A DNA stretch of 21,770 bases from positions 1 to 21,770 of the forward strand of contig CAYJMO010000033.1 in the NCBI GenBank assembly GCA_964371365.1, read 5' to 3'. The position numbers were made by a program, and so were the translations under genes. The notes beneath the pieces are model-generated. The model was not told the origin of the DNA and made no database searches. It worked only from the letters and a program-made list of their open reading frames with translations. The stretch comes from CAYJBH01 sp964371365 (GTDB lineage: Bacteria > Bacillota > Clostridia > Oscillospirales > Ruminococcaceae). This document shows, in pieces, positions 8,343-16,775 of this stretch; the first letter of the stretch is position 1, and each line of letters opens with the position of its first letter.

Positions 8343-9335
8343 TTGAGCTTGTTAAAGATAGACAATCTACACTGCTATTTCACCACCAAACAAGGAATTA
8401 TAAAGGCGGTGAACGGTGTTTCATTAAAGGTTGAAAGGGGGAAAACCCTTGGCATCATAGGTGAATCCGGCTCGGGAAAGAGTCAAACCGCCATGAGTGT
8501 TTTAAAGCTATTCGAGAAAAACCAACGTATCCACGACGGACAGATAATTTTTGAAGATATGGTGTTGTCCGACATGGATGACAGGCAGATACGGTCCGTT
8601 CGCGGCAACAATATCTCGATGATCTTTCAGGAGCCGATGACCAGCCTAAATCCGGTTTTTACGATAGAACGCCAGATAACCGAGGTTTTGCGACTTCATC
8701 GAAAGATGAAAGGTCCCCTCGCAAGAGCGGCCGCAGTAGATCTTTTAAGATCGGTGAAAATCCCGGAACCCGAGCTGATGCTCAAACGCTATCCACACGA
8801 GCTTTCCGGCGGTATGCGACAACGTGTAATGATTGCGATTGCCCTTGCGTGCAAGCCAAAACTTTTGATTGCGGACGAGCCGACAACGGCACTTGACGTC
8901 ACAATACAGGCGCAGATACTACTGTTGATGAACGAGCTGAAGAGGGAGAATTCTACCTCCATTATGTTCATAACACACGACCTCGGGGTCATTAATTTGA
9001 TGGCGGACGATGTCGCGGTAATGTACTGCGGACAGGTGGTGGAACTGACCTCAAAGGAGACGATCTTTGACGAGGATGCACTCTATTCCCACCCCTACAC
9101 ACAGGCGCTTTTAAACAGCATACCGTCCCGCGTCGCCGAAAAATGCGGACGACTCGTTGCGATTGAGGGGAGTGTGCCCCACCCACTTAACCTTCCCGAT
9201 GGTTGCAAATTTGCGCCACGATGCCGCTTTGCAACACAGCGATGCGTCGAGGAGGAGCCGAGGTTCGAGACGGTTTCACAGGGGCATGAAATCCGCTGTT
9301 TTTTCCCCGAGAAAAGGAGGCGAGATGGACAGTAA
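8343..9335 (+). CDS. Peptide ABC transporter ATP-binding protein, OppD/DppD type
   Basis: One of two nucleotide-binding subunits that power the importer at the inner face of the membrane. All catalytic motifs are intact in the 330 residues: Walker A GESGSGKS (40-47), Q-loop FQEPMTSLNP (95-104), signature LSGGM (154-158), Walker B LLIADEP (174-180) and H-loop His212. The C-terminal oligopeptide/dipeptide-transporter domain has four cysteines (288, 294, 301, 319) in the CxxxxxC-x6-C arrangement; in related DppD proteins this region binds an iron-sulfur cluster. The start is TTG 8343, supported by AAAGGAG 10 bases upstream and by the alignment of the MSLLKIDNLH N-terminus with the family. A 60-base gap separates it from the permease gene, with no convincing promoter. 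Confidence 0.93.
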   Translation: MSLLKIDNLHCYFTTKQGIIKAVNGVSLKVERGKTLGIIGESGSGKSQTAMSVLKLFEKNQRIHDGQIIFEDMVLSDMDDRQIRSVRGNNISMIFQEPMTSLNPVFTIERQITEVLRLHRKMKGPLARAAAVDLLRSVKIPEPELMLKRYPHELSGGMRQRVMIAIALACKPKLLIADEPTTALDVTIQAQILLLMNELKRENSTSIMFITHDLGVINLMADDVAVMYCGQVVELTSKETIFDEDALYSHPYTQALLNSIPSRVAEKCGRLVAIEGSVPHPLNLPDGCKFAPRCRFATQRCVEEEPRFETVSQGHEIRCFFPEKRRRDGQ

Positions 9336-10314
9336 GATTTTAATCTCGCTCAATGATATAAAGATGCACTTTCCGGTTAAAAAGAGCCTTGGTTTTTTTG
9401 AAAAAAAACAATATGTAAAGGCGGTCGACGGTGTAACTCTTGATATCTACGAAAACGAGACGCTCGGGCTTGTGGGTGAATCCGGTTGCGGCAAATCCAC
9501 CCTCGGTCGAGTTGTTTTGCAGCTGTACCGTCAAACGGCCGGCAATGTTATCTACAAGGGCATTTTGCTCGAGACATTGAAAAGGGAGAGGTTGAGGCAA
9601 CTGCGACGCGAGCTCCAGATGGTGTTTCAGGACCCTTACTCCTCACTCAACCCCAGATTGACGGTGGGTCAGTTGATAAGTGAGGCGTTAGTAGCACATA
9701 AAATCTATAAACGATCGGACAGCGAACTCAATAGATATACTTTATCGGTGATGGAGAGTTGCGGTTTGCAGGATTATATGCTACATCGTTACCCCCATCA
9801 GTTTTCCGGCGGTCAACGTCAACGTATCGGCATCGCTCGTGCCCTTGCGCTCAAACCTAATTTTGTGGTATGTGACGAATCGATAGCCACCCTTGATGTG
9901 TCGATACAGTCCCAAATAATTAATCTTCTTTTGGATTTAAAGGAGAAAAATAATCTAACCTACCTCTTTATATCCCACGACCTCGGCACGGTGCGTTTTA
10001 TCTGCGATCGCATAGCGGTCATGTATCTTGGCAACATTGTGGAGCTTGCAAACACCAAGACACTTTTTGAAAACCCCTGCCATCCTTATACCCGTGCGCT
10101 GTTAAATTCGATACCCGACATCGACAAAAAAGGTGAGATAACACCACTTGCAGGGGATATTCCCAGTCCGATAGATCCCCCCTCCGGTTGTAAGTTTCAC
10201 CCTCGATGCGAACAGGCGGACGAGAGGTGCGAGGTCGAGCTTCCGCAATGGCGTGAAATTCAAGAGGGTCATCTAATCGCCTGCCACCACGCGGGTGTCC
10301 GGGAGGATAATTAG
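9325..10314 (+). CDS. Peptide ABC transporter ATP-binding protein, OppF/DppF type
   Basis: Second ATPase of the heterodimer, 329 residues. Walker A GESGCGKS (51-58), Q-loop FQDPYSSLNP (101-110), signature FSGGQRQR (160-167), Walker B VVCDES (181-186) and H-loop His218 are visible; the usual DEPVSALD reads DESIATLD, but the catalytic Glu185 is kept. The C-terminal extension again has four cysteines (289, 295, 302, 320). I place the start at ATG 9325, directly after AAAAGGAGG, not at an upstream in-frame ATG at 9157 that lies deep inside the OppD gene and would add 56 residues of unrelated, Arg-rich sequence. The gene overlaps the OppD end by 11 bases, so the two are probably translationally coupled. 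Confidence 0.92.
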   Translation: MDSKILISLNDIKMHFPVKKSLGFFEKKQYVKAVDGVTLDIYENETLGLVGESGCGKSTLGRVVLQLYRQTAGNVIYKGILLETLKRERLRQLRRELQMVFQDPYSSLNPRLTVGQLISEALVAHKIYKRSDSELNRYTLSVMESCGLQDYMLHRYPHQFSGGQRQRIGIARALALKPNFVVCDESIATLDVSIQSQIINLLLDLKEKNNLTYLFISHDLGTVRFICDRIAVMYLGNIVELANTKTLFENPCHPYTRALLNSIPDIDKKGEITPLAGDIPSPIDPPSGCKFHPRCEQADERCEVELPQWREIQEGHLIACHHAGVREDN

Positions 10315-10521
10315 ATGAAAGGATACAATGGGCTTTTCTCCTTTTTCACCCGAAAGAACAAGACCAAAAAGGAGCTTGATGAACATTACGACAGCATAGA
10401 TTTGGAAAAGGGCGACCTTGCAGCAATGCTGATCGCCGCGCTTATAACCTTCGGTCCGCTTATAATAGTGCTAAGCCTTATCTATGTGGGAGTCGCTATT
10501 CTATTCGGAATGACAATTTAA
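10315..10521 (+). CDS. Small single-span membrane protein of the peptide-transport operon
   Basis: Unrecognised 68-residue protein. The N-terminus is basic and hydrophilic (FTRKNKTKKELDEHYDSIDLEKGD), followed by one hydrophobic span from about residue 36 to 66 (LAAMLIAALITFGPLIIVLS and onward). The positive-inside rule places the N-terminus in the cytoplasm. It is very likely real: ATG 10315 abuts the OppF stop (TAGATG), GGGAGG stands 8 bases upstream (10301-10306), and the next operon gene starts 12 bases after its stop. By position it could be an accessory or stabilising subunit of the importer, but nothing in the sequence proves this. Confidence 0.75.
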   Translation: MKGYNGLFSFFTRKNKTKKELDEHYDSIDLEKGDLAAMLIAALITFGPLIIVLSLIYVGVAILFGMTI

Positions 10522-10533
10522 AAAGGAAGCATA

Positions 10534-12219
10534 ATGAAATTTTCAGAAATAAAATACACAAGGCCTGATTTTGATCAGCTCTTCAAAGAATATGATCTGC
10601 TTATCGATAAGTTTTCTGCCGCAAAATCAGCGGAGCAACAGTTCAAACTCTATGATGAGTTTGAGTCGCTGTCGTATGATTATAACACACAGTTCGTTTT
10701 AGTTCGCATACATGTATTTCTTGGAACGGATAATGACTTTTATCGAAAAGAGTTGCGAGAATTTACACAAACACATCCTCTTTTAACCGAAAAATATAAT
10801 ATTATGCGCGAGGAAATCTTTAAAAGTCCCTTTAAAGATGAGCTGGCTGATAATATAGGTTATGTAACAATGCTCAACTATGAGCTGATGAGAAAAGCGT
10901 TTACCCATGAAAACATAGATAATATGCGAGAGGAAAGTGAGCTCGTTACAAAATACAACGAGACAATGTCCAAACTCACGGTAGATTTCGATGGGAAAAC
11001 TCTACCGCTCCCTCTGTTGATCCCATACAAAGAAGATGTTGACAGACAGATAAGAAAGAATGCGCTTATTGCGGAGGGTGAGTGCTATAACACCGTCAAA
11101 GACTCGTTGGACGATATCTTTGACCGGCTGGTGAAAAACCGTACAACACAGGCTAAGATATTGGGGTTTGAAAACTTCATCGAGCTCGGATATGCTCGTA
11201 TGCGTCGCAACTGCTACGACAAAAACGATGTCAAGGTTTTCAAAGAGCAGGTGTTGCTCGACATAGTTCCGATAGTGACACAGATATACAAAAACCGCTC
11301 GGCAAGACTCGGGATTGACGACATCAGCTATTATGACCTTAATGTTTCGTTTGCAGACGGGTCACCCAAGCTTCAGATCTTCGGCGAGGAGCTGATCGAT
11401 GCCGCAAAGAAAATGTTCAATGAAATGTCACCCGTGATGTCGGACTTTTTTAAGATTATGGTCGACAATGAGTTGATGGATGTCTACCCAAAGATTGGAA
11501 AATCCTCGGGTGGTTTTTGCTCCTATCTTACAAACTATAAATATCCGTTCATATTTGCAAATTTCAACAACACCGTAGCGGATTTAAACGTTTTTACACA
11601 TGAAACGGGACATGCCTATGCAAGATATATCTGCAACTTAGATGATCAACAGTATTATAGCGAGGCATCTATGGACATTAATGAGAGCTGTTCCATGGCG
11701 ATGGAGTTTTTAACAGCACCGTGGCATGAGATGTTTTTTAAGGATCAATCACAGAAATACATGCTTACACATGCTGAAAACGCACTCATTCTTATTGCGT
11801 ATGCCTGTCAGGTGGACGAGTTTCAGGAGCAGATATACGCAAATCCGGATCTGTCACCGGCACAGCGTGACGAGCTGTGGTTGGAATTCGAGTCGAAATT
11901 CCGTCCCGGTATCCATAGGGAGGATATTCCTTTCTACTCTGTGGGCGCCGGATGGCAACGGCAACAACACATATTTAAATCTCCGTTTTATTATATCGAC
12001 TATGCACTTTCTCAGATTGTCGCGATACAATTCCATCTCGCCTGCCTCGACGATTATGAGAAAACCTTATCACTTTACAACAGGTTTGTTAAAAACATAC
12101 ATCAATATACATACTGTGATCTTTTGGATGAAATTGGCTTTAAATCACCACTAAAACCAAGCACTATAAAACCTATTATCAACGACCTTGTAAAATGGAT
12201 GGGAAGCATCAATATATAA
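10534..12219 (+). CDS. M3-family zinc oligoendopeptidase (PepF-like)
   Basis: Cytoplasmic metallopeptidase that would cut imported oligopeptides. The 561-residue protein is mostly helical, as in M3 enzymes. The zinc site is HETGH (356-360), with Glu384 in NESCSMAMEF as the expected third ligand and Glu357 as the catalytic base. Near the C-terminus, HIFKSPFYYIDYALSQI is the conserved M3 substrate-binding segment with its tyrosines. No signal peptide, which agrees with an intracellular role. ATG 10534 has AAAGGAAG 6 bases upstream. As last gene of the peptide-importer operon it supports uptake followed by hydrolysis. Within M3 it resembles the M3B/PepF branch more than thimet-type enzymes; the exact substrate range is not readable. 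Confidence 0.92.
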   Translation: MKFSEIKYTRPDFDQLFKEYDLLIDKFSAAKSAEQQFKLYDEFESLSYDYNTQFVLVRIHVFLGTDNDFYRKELREFTQTHPLLTEKYNIMREEIFKSPFKDELADNIGYVTMLNYELMRKAFTHENIDNMREESELVTKYNETMSKLTVDFDGKTLPLPLLIPYKEDVDRQIRKNALIAEGECYNTVKDSLDDIFDRLVKNRTTQAKILGFENFIELGYARMRRNCYDKNDVKVFKEQVLLDIVPIVTQIYKNRSARLGIDDISYYDLNVSFADGSPKLQIFGEELIDAAKKMFNEMSPVMSDFFKIMVDNELMDVYPKIGKSSGGFCSYLTNYKYPFIFANFNNTVADLNVFTHETGHAYARYICNLDDQQYYSEASMDINESCSMAMEFLTAPWHEMFFKDQSQKYMLTHAENALILIAYACQVDEFQEQIYANPDLSPAQRDELWLEFESKFRPGIHREDIPFYSVGAGWQRQQHIFKSPFYYIDYALSQIVAIQFHLACLDDYEKTLSLYNRFVKNIHQYTYCDLLDEIGFKSPLKPSTIKPIINDLVKWMGSINI

Positions 12220-12221
12220 TA

Positions 12222-12250
12222 TTGCAAAAATGACAAAAATGTAATATAAT
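12222..12250 (+). promoter_or_regulatory. Predicted promoter of the cyclic-di-GMP operon
   Basis: TTGCAA (12222-12227), 17 bases, TATAAT (12245-12250), about 67 bases before the first ATG. It is one of the best sigma-A-like matches in the window and begins 2 bases after the peptidase stop, with no terminator between. No c-di-GMP (GEMM) riboswitch is visible in the leader. Confidence 0.65.
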
Positions 12251-12317
12251 TATATTAAAGAAAATCGGAAGATAACCAACGGTTGTTCTTGGTGTCTAAC
12301 AACAGTCACGGGATATA

Positions 12318-14327
12318 ATGAAAAAATTTTATGACACAATAATAAATAACGAACTTCAATTTACAGAACTTGCATCAAAACAGTTTTCCGACAAAAGTGG
12401 GATTACGCGTGAGAATGTAAGGGCTGTTTTAGAGGAGCGAGGCGTTGTCATACGTACAATTATTTCCGAGACAAACGATATAATATCAAGATATATCGCA
12501 CCACATTTAAAATCACCGGAGAAGATGTCACACAATACTGCATTGCAGTTGCAGGAATTTGCCGAGCGGCTGTCCGGCTATAAAGAAAGTGTCGACACAG
12601 GGCTTTCCTTTGACATCAGATCCGCTCTTGTAGTATACGCCGCCTCTGTAAATGACGATGAGATGTACATCAAAAACATGTTTTTCAAAGGTCTGGCACT
12701 TTTTTACCTTGACAAAATACTTTTTAGGGAGGAGATGTCGGCGTGTTATGACCGTGTGATAGAGTACAGTAACCGATATGAGCAGTTTAACCAGGAAACA
12801 CGCAACCTTATCGTCAGGGCGTACGGCAACTCCTATATCAGTGTTCCGGATTTAAATATAGATGAAACCTATCGTAGATACGACAAGGCACTGGATTTTT
12901 GGAACAATACCGCTAAAAAAATCGATCCCGATTTCCCGTGGGAGGCATATTTTCATAATCTACATGAAAATCTGTGTTCCAACACCATTACAACATTGAG
13001 ATCAAGCTCAAGAAAAGGTGATGTTAAAGAACGGCACATAAAACGACTTTTTGAATCCGCCGACAGGCTTTATAAAAGCTATCTTGCGAAGAATGTTATC
13101 GAGAATAACGACTTCACTTCGTCCACCATAAAACACCTTTATTTTTATAACGCCGCAAAATATTACAACGGCATGATGAGTACACATGATCTTGTGGACT
13201 TTCTGTACGGTGTTTATAAGCAGGCGGACGACGATTATACCTACGATGATCTTTACAAAAAGCTTCATGTTGCCGCATTGTTTTTACACTATTTAGGCTA
13301 CGTTTCCCCCGATGAGTTTTCCGACGAATACAAGTTGGATATAGCGCAACAGGTGGAAAAGGATGTTTTTGACTATGTGATGCACATACCGGACAACGTG
13401 TCTCGCTCCTATGTCACCACCATGCTGACAAACTTTGCACTGGGCAGTCACTATATTTTTGACGACTATGTCTATCTCAAATTGTTGCTATCCCTCACCG
13501 TCTTTCGTCATCCTCCCACCTATGTCCATTCGGTCATGGTTGCGAAGTTGTCCTGCACCATAATAGAGTATATTGCAAAGTTTTATCCGGAGCAGCTGAT
13601 AGGCATTCCGAGTATTGATTGCGTGCAGGATGTATCAGATCATGTCGAAGAGCTACAACTCTTTGTTTGGCTTTCAGGCTTGATGCATGATATCGGGAAG
13701 ATAGTATACTCCCACATGGTGTCCTTCTATGCACGAAAGTTGACCGATAAAGAGTTTGAGATGATTCAGCAACACTCCGACAAGGCAAAAGACTTTATAA
13801 AAAAGGAGCAGAGCACCGTCGTGGATACCATCAGTCTTGAATCACTTCAAAGCGCCACCAGTATCCAGTTTCAAAAAAACAATGAGCTGTTTTCCTGCAT
13901 ATCCGACATTGCACTCGGGCACCACAAAAGTTATAACGGGAAGTTTGGCTATCCGCAAGATTTCGATAACCTATCCTCACCCGTCAAGTTTATCATAGAC
14001 ACAATATCGATTGCAGACTCGATAGATGCTGCAACCGATAATGTCGGGCGTAGCTATGCAAGAGAAAAGACTCTTGAACATATGCGGGAGGATCTGCTCT
14101 CTCAGATCGACACAAGATACAACCCCTTTATCACAAAGCTTATATTTGAAAACGATTATCTTTATAATAAGATTAGTGATATTCTGTCGGATTACAGATA
14201 CGATATGTATTATTCCTGCTTTTCGACAAGCGATTTTTCAAAAACGATACTCCCTCCCAACTTGACATTATTCAATCAAAAAGAACCCAATGAAAGGAGC
14301 CGCGATTATGGAAATCAATCTGAATAG
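12318..14327 (+). CDS. HD-GYP-type putative cyclic-di-GMP phosphodiesterase with a large helical N-terminal region
   Basis: Putative hydrolase of cyclic di-GMP. Residues ~400-600 carry the HD-GYP signature in order: His404 (HSVMVAK), His457-Asp458 (MHDIGK), His486 (QQHSDKA), the double His 535-536 in HHKSYNGKFGYP, and Asp568 in ADSIDAATD before NVGRSY. The canonical HHExxDGxGYP is altered (E to K, D to N, one extra residue), so activity is plausible, not certain. Residues 1-390 are soluble, helix-rich and contain stretches such as YDRVIEYSNRYEQFNQETRN that could be TPR-like; I cannot name this domain, and no membrane span or receiver domain is seen. First gene of an operon with two diguanylate cyclases; its end overlaps the next gene by 20 bases. 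Confidence 0.8.
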   Translation: MKKFYDTIINNELQFTELASKQFSDKSGITRENVRAVLEERGVVIRTIISETNDIISRYIAPHLKSPEKMSHNTALQLQEFAERLSGYKESVDTGLSFDIRSALVVYAASVNDDEMYIKNMFFKGLALFYLDKILFREEMSACYDRVIEYSNRYEQFNQETRNLIVRAYGNSYISVPDLNIDETYRRYDKALDFWNNTAKKIDPDFPWEAYFHNLHENLCSNTITTLRSSSRKGDVKERHIKRLFESADRLYKSYLAKNVIENNDFTSSTIKHLYFYNAAKYYNGMMSTHDLVDFLYGVYKQADDDYTYDDLYKKLHVAALFLHYLGYVSPDEFSDEYKLDIAQQVEKDVFDYVMHIPDNVSRSYVTTMLTNFALGSHYIFDDYVYLKLLLSLTVFRHPPTYVHSVMVAKLSCTIIEYIAKFYPEQLIGIPSIDCVQDVSDHVEELQLFVWLSGLMHDIGKIVYSHMVSFYARKLTDKEFEMIQQHSDKAKDFIKKEQSTVVDTISLESLQSATSIQFQKNNELFSCISDIALGHHKSYNGKFGYPQDFDNLSSPVKFIIDTISIADSIDAATDNVGRSYAREKTLEHMREDLLSQIDTRYNPFITKLIFENDYLYNKISDILSDYRYDMYYSCFSTSDFSKTILPPNLTLFNQKEPNERSRDYGNQSE

Positions 14328-15540
14328 TATCCTGTTGGTGATATCGCTGGCGTTTATGTTCTCGTACCAGTATTCAATCTTCATGTATGCCTCCAATCTT
14401 CTGATAGGTGGATCTAAAAACAAGGCTTTATTTGTGCTATTGGCTGCGATAAACACCGTTTTATTTTGTGTTTATCAACTGCTTCATGCACCTTATTATC
14501 TGATTATCATCACGTTTTTCTTGGCGCTCAACATCGAATTTAAATTGACCTCAAGGGCAAACTATATCCAAATTTTTTGCGGAACGTCTATCTTTGTTCT
14601 GCACATCTCTGCCTTTATTACCCCGATAATAGCAATTTTCAGCAACGCCGTGGGAGTAACACCGGAAGAACTTTTAAGGGGCACCAACTACGATTATTTA
14701 ATCGTGATTATCGCCTGCTCGTTCTTGATAATCGCTCAGGAGGTTGTAAAAAAACATATCGACAACAAATCCATACAGAGAGTTTCAACTCAAGGGAAAT
14801 ACTCTGTTATGTTGCTTGTGTCGGTAATGCTCGTGGTCATGTTCCAGATTGCACACGCCTTTTTGTTAATAAATGATAGCCTTTATATAGAGCAGATTGT
14901 ACTGACCGGCGCCGTCTCGCTCGGTTCACTGCTTGTGTTTTATCTGTTCTTTTTGTATGCTATCGGCCTTATCAACGCTAATCTATACAAACGTTACTCC
15001 GACAAGGTCATCTCGGAGCAAAAGGACATATCTGAAAAGAAGGAGACGTTGACAAGAAAATCCGAGCGTGACGACCTTACCGGTGTATATAATAGAAGAT
15101 ATGTTATGCAGGTGCTGGAAAATTTATGTGCATCGCAGGACAGCGAGCCCTTCTATGTTTTGTTTATGGATATTAATGGGCTAAAATACACAAACGACAC
15201 ACTTGGACACAGTGCGGGTGATCGACTTATTACGAATATCGCCACTGCTATTATGTGTGCTATTCGTGAGGATGACGTGCTCGCAAGGATAGGTGGCGAT
15301 GAGTTTTTAGTTGTTGCCTCAAACATACTGGAGCAAAACTGTGATACTGTAATCGAGCGAATATACGACGCCATCGCAGAGCGGGACAAGACAGAGGAAT
15401 TCTTAGTTTCTGCAAGTATTGGTTCGGTCTTGGTTGATGACGGGATGAAAAAGATGGGAACAAGCCATATTCTCTCGGTAGCAGATGAAAACATGCGCAT
15501 AAACAAGGAGCGGTTTTATAAGGAAAGGGAGGGGGTATAA
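14308..15540 (+). CDS. Membrane-bound diguanylate cyclase (GGDEF) with intact inhibitory site
   Basis: Makes cyclic di-GMP from two GTP. The N-terminal ~222 residues form about seven hydrophobic segments, probably a membrane sensor of unknown type. A charged linker (225-255, KDISEKKETLTRKSER) leads to the GGDEF domain: DDLTGVYNRR (255-264), FMDINGLK with metal ligand Asp288, DTLGHSAGD (297-305) and GGDEF (329-333). RxxD (Arg320-Asp323) stands exactly five residues before GGDEF, the product-inhibition I-site. I start at ATG 14308, with AAAGGAG 8 bases upstream; an in-frame ATG at 14290 overlaps that ribosome-binding site and is less likely. Same operon as the HD-GYP protein and a second cyclase, to which its membrane part is visibly related. 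Confidence 0.9.
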   Translation: MEINLNSILLVISLAFMFSYQYSIFMYASNLLIGGSKNKALFVLLAAINTVLFCVYQLLHAPYYLIIITFFLALNIEFKLTSRANYIQIFCGTSIFVLHISAFITPIIAIFSNAVGVTPEELLRGTNYDYLIVIIACSFLIIAQEVVKKHIDNKSIQRVSTQGKYSVMLLVSVMLVVMFQIAHAFLLINDSLYIEQIVLTGAVSLGSLLVFYLFFLYAIGLINANLYKRYSDKVISEQKDISEKKETLTRKSERDDLTGVYNRRYVMQVLENLCASQDSEPFYVLFMDINGLKYTNDTLGHSAGDRLITNIATAIMCAIREDDVLARIGGDEFLVVASNILEQNCDTVIERIYDAIAERDKTEEFLVSASIGSVLVDDGMKKMGTSHILSVADENMRINKERFYKEREGV

Positions 15541-15542
15541 AG

Positions 15543-16775
15543 ATGGAATTGTTGTTTTTATTGCTATTTATCCTTTCGTTTGTGGGTTATTATTTCTCCT
15601 TTTTTTCCTATTCTTCGTATATCTTCAACGTCAATAAGTTCCCTGTTCTTGCCTGTGTAGTGTGCGGGGTTATCAACCTTGTTTTTTGGTATCTGTATGT
15701 TTTTTATGTCTCGGTTGAGCATGAGCCTCTTTTCATGCTTTTGTATGCCGCAGTGTTGCTAATTGAGACAAAGATTGTCTTTAAGAAAGAACTAATCCCG
15801 TCGTTGTTTATTTCCGTCACATTTTGCATCAACCTATTTGCTAAAAGAATGATTGCGCTCTCGGTTGTGGCTTTATTTAACGATGGGCTTGTAGTAGACA
15901 CCATTACTGACCACACTATCGCATCGATTGTTGCGATAATCTGCTTTACTCTTTCTATATCTACAATTAACTTGGCACGCAAGATGATCTCACGAAGTGC
16001 TCTTGATACGATACTTGCCGACACTAAAAATCTATCCTTTTTGACAGCCGCGTTTTCGGTTTTATTTGTGATCATATTTGCGTTTCAGCAGAGTATGCGA
16101 GTCGATACCGGTGGAAACGAGCTGCTCTATCATTATATAATTTTAGGGTTATTTGTTATCAATGCGTTCGCAGTTTTCATCCTGTTTGCATACAGTTCTG
16201 CCGAGCTTAGGATATCGACCGAGACGTTTAGACTTTTAAAAAAGAAAAACACGGAGGATATTCAGCAGTTAGAAAAGATACAAAAAGATGCACTAACCGA
16301 TGTCCTCACCGGCCTATATTCAAGAGATTATGCTGACGAGCGAATCAATGCCCAAATTGCCGACAGCAGTCTGTTTTTTGTGGCCTTTGTAGATCTTGAC
16401 GGTCTAAAGATAGTCAATGATAACTATGGGCATGAGGAGGGTGATTTTTATATTGTAACCGTAGCAGACATCTTAAAAGAGTTTTTTAGTGAAAATACTA
16501 TATGTCGTTACGGCGGTGACGAAATAGTCGTTATAGGCAACTATAAAAAAGAGGATGAGGTAACAAAAAGGCTAATACAGTGCTATAAATCGGTTACCAA
16601 AATCCCAAAAATCTATAAAAAGAAATATACCACGTCCATCAGCTATGGAGTAGCATTCCACCACCCCAAAGAGCATCTTACTGCATCGCAGCTGATCGCT
16701 ATCGCCGACTCAAGAATGTACGAGCTTAAGAAAAGCAACAAAAGACACCGAAAGGTCGTCGATTTAAAAGCTTAA
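15543..16775 (+). CDS. Second membrane-bound diguanylate cyclase, GGDEI variant without I-site
   Basis: Also 410 residues, with about seven N-terminal hydrophobic segments (to ~220), a charged linker and a GGDEF-type domain: DVLTGLYSRDY (253-263), FVDLDGLK with Asp284, DNYGHEEGD (293-301) and GGDEI (324-328). The catalytic acidic residues are kept; only the last, non-catalytic Phe is Ile, so it may still be active. The inhibitory position five residues before the motif reads FSEN instead of RxxD, so feedback inhibition through that site is probably lost. The start follows the first cyclase by 2 bases, with a GGAGGGGG ribosome-binding site. It looks like a tandem duplicate of its neighbour: the first helices share the F-x-Y-x-S ... 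NK ... IN-V pattern. Confidence 0.85.
   Translation: MELLFLLLFILSFVGYYFSFFSYSSYIFNVNKFPVLACVVCGVINLVFWYLYVFYVSVEHEPLFMLLYAAVLLIETKIVFKKELIPSLFISVTFCINLFAKRMIALSVVALFNDGLVVDTITDHTIASIVAIICFTLSISTINLARKMISRSALDTILADTKNLSFLTAAFSVLFVIIFAFQQSMRVDTGGNELLYHYIILGLFVINAFAVFILFAYSSAELRISTETFRLLKKKNTEDIQQLEKIQKDALTDVLTGLYSRDYADERINAQIADSSLFFVAFVDLDGLKIVNDNYGHEEGDFYIVTVADILKEFFSENTICRYGGDEIVVIGNYKKEDEVTKRLIQCYKSVTKIPKIYKKKYTTSISYGVAFHHPKEHLTASQLIAIADSRMYELKKSNKRHRKVVDLKA

Noticed and set aside
9157..9324. Upstream in-frame extension of OppF starting at ATG 9157
   Set aside because: It would overlap most of the OppD C-terminal domain, adds non-homologous Arg-rich sequence, and lacks a ribosome-binding site, while ATG 9325 has AAAAGGAGG.
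12251..12317. Possible cyclic-di-GMP riboswitch ahead of the HD-GYP gene
   Set aside because: The leader is only about 60 bases and lacks the conserved GEMM helices and tetraloop receptor; only a 4-bp CCAA/TTGG stem can be drawn.
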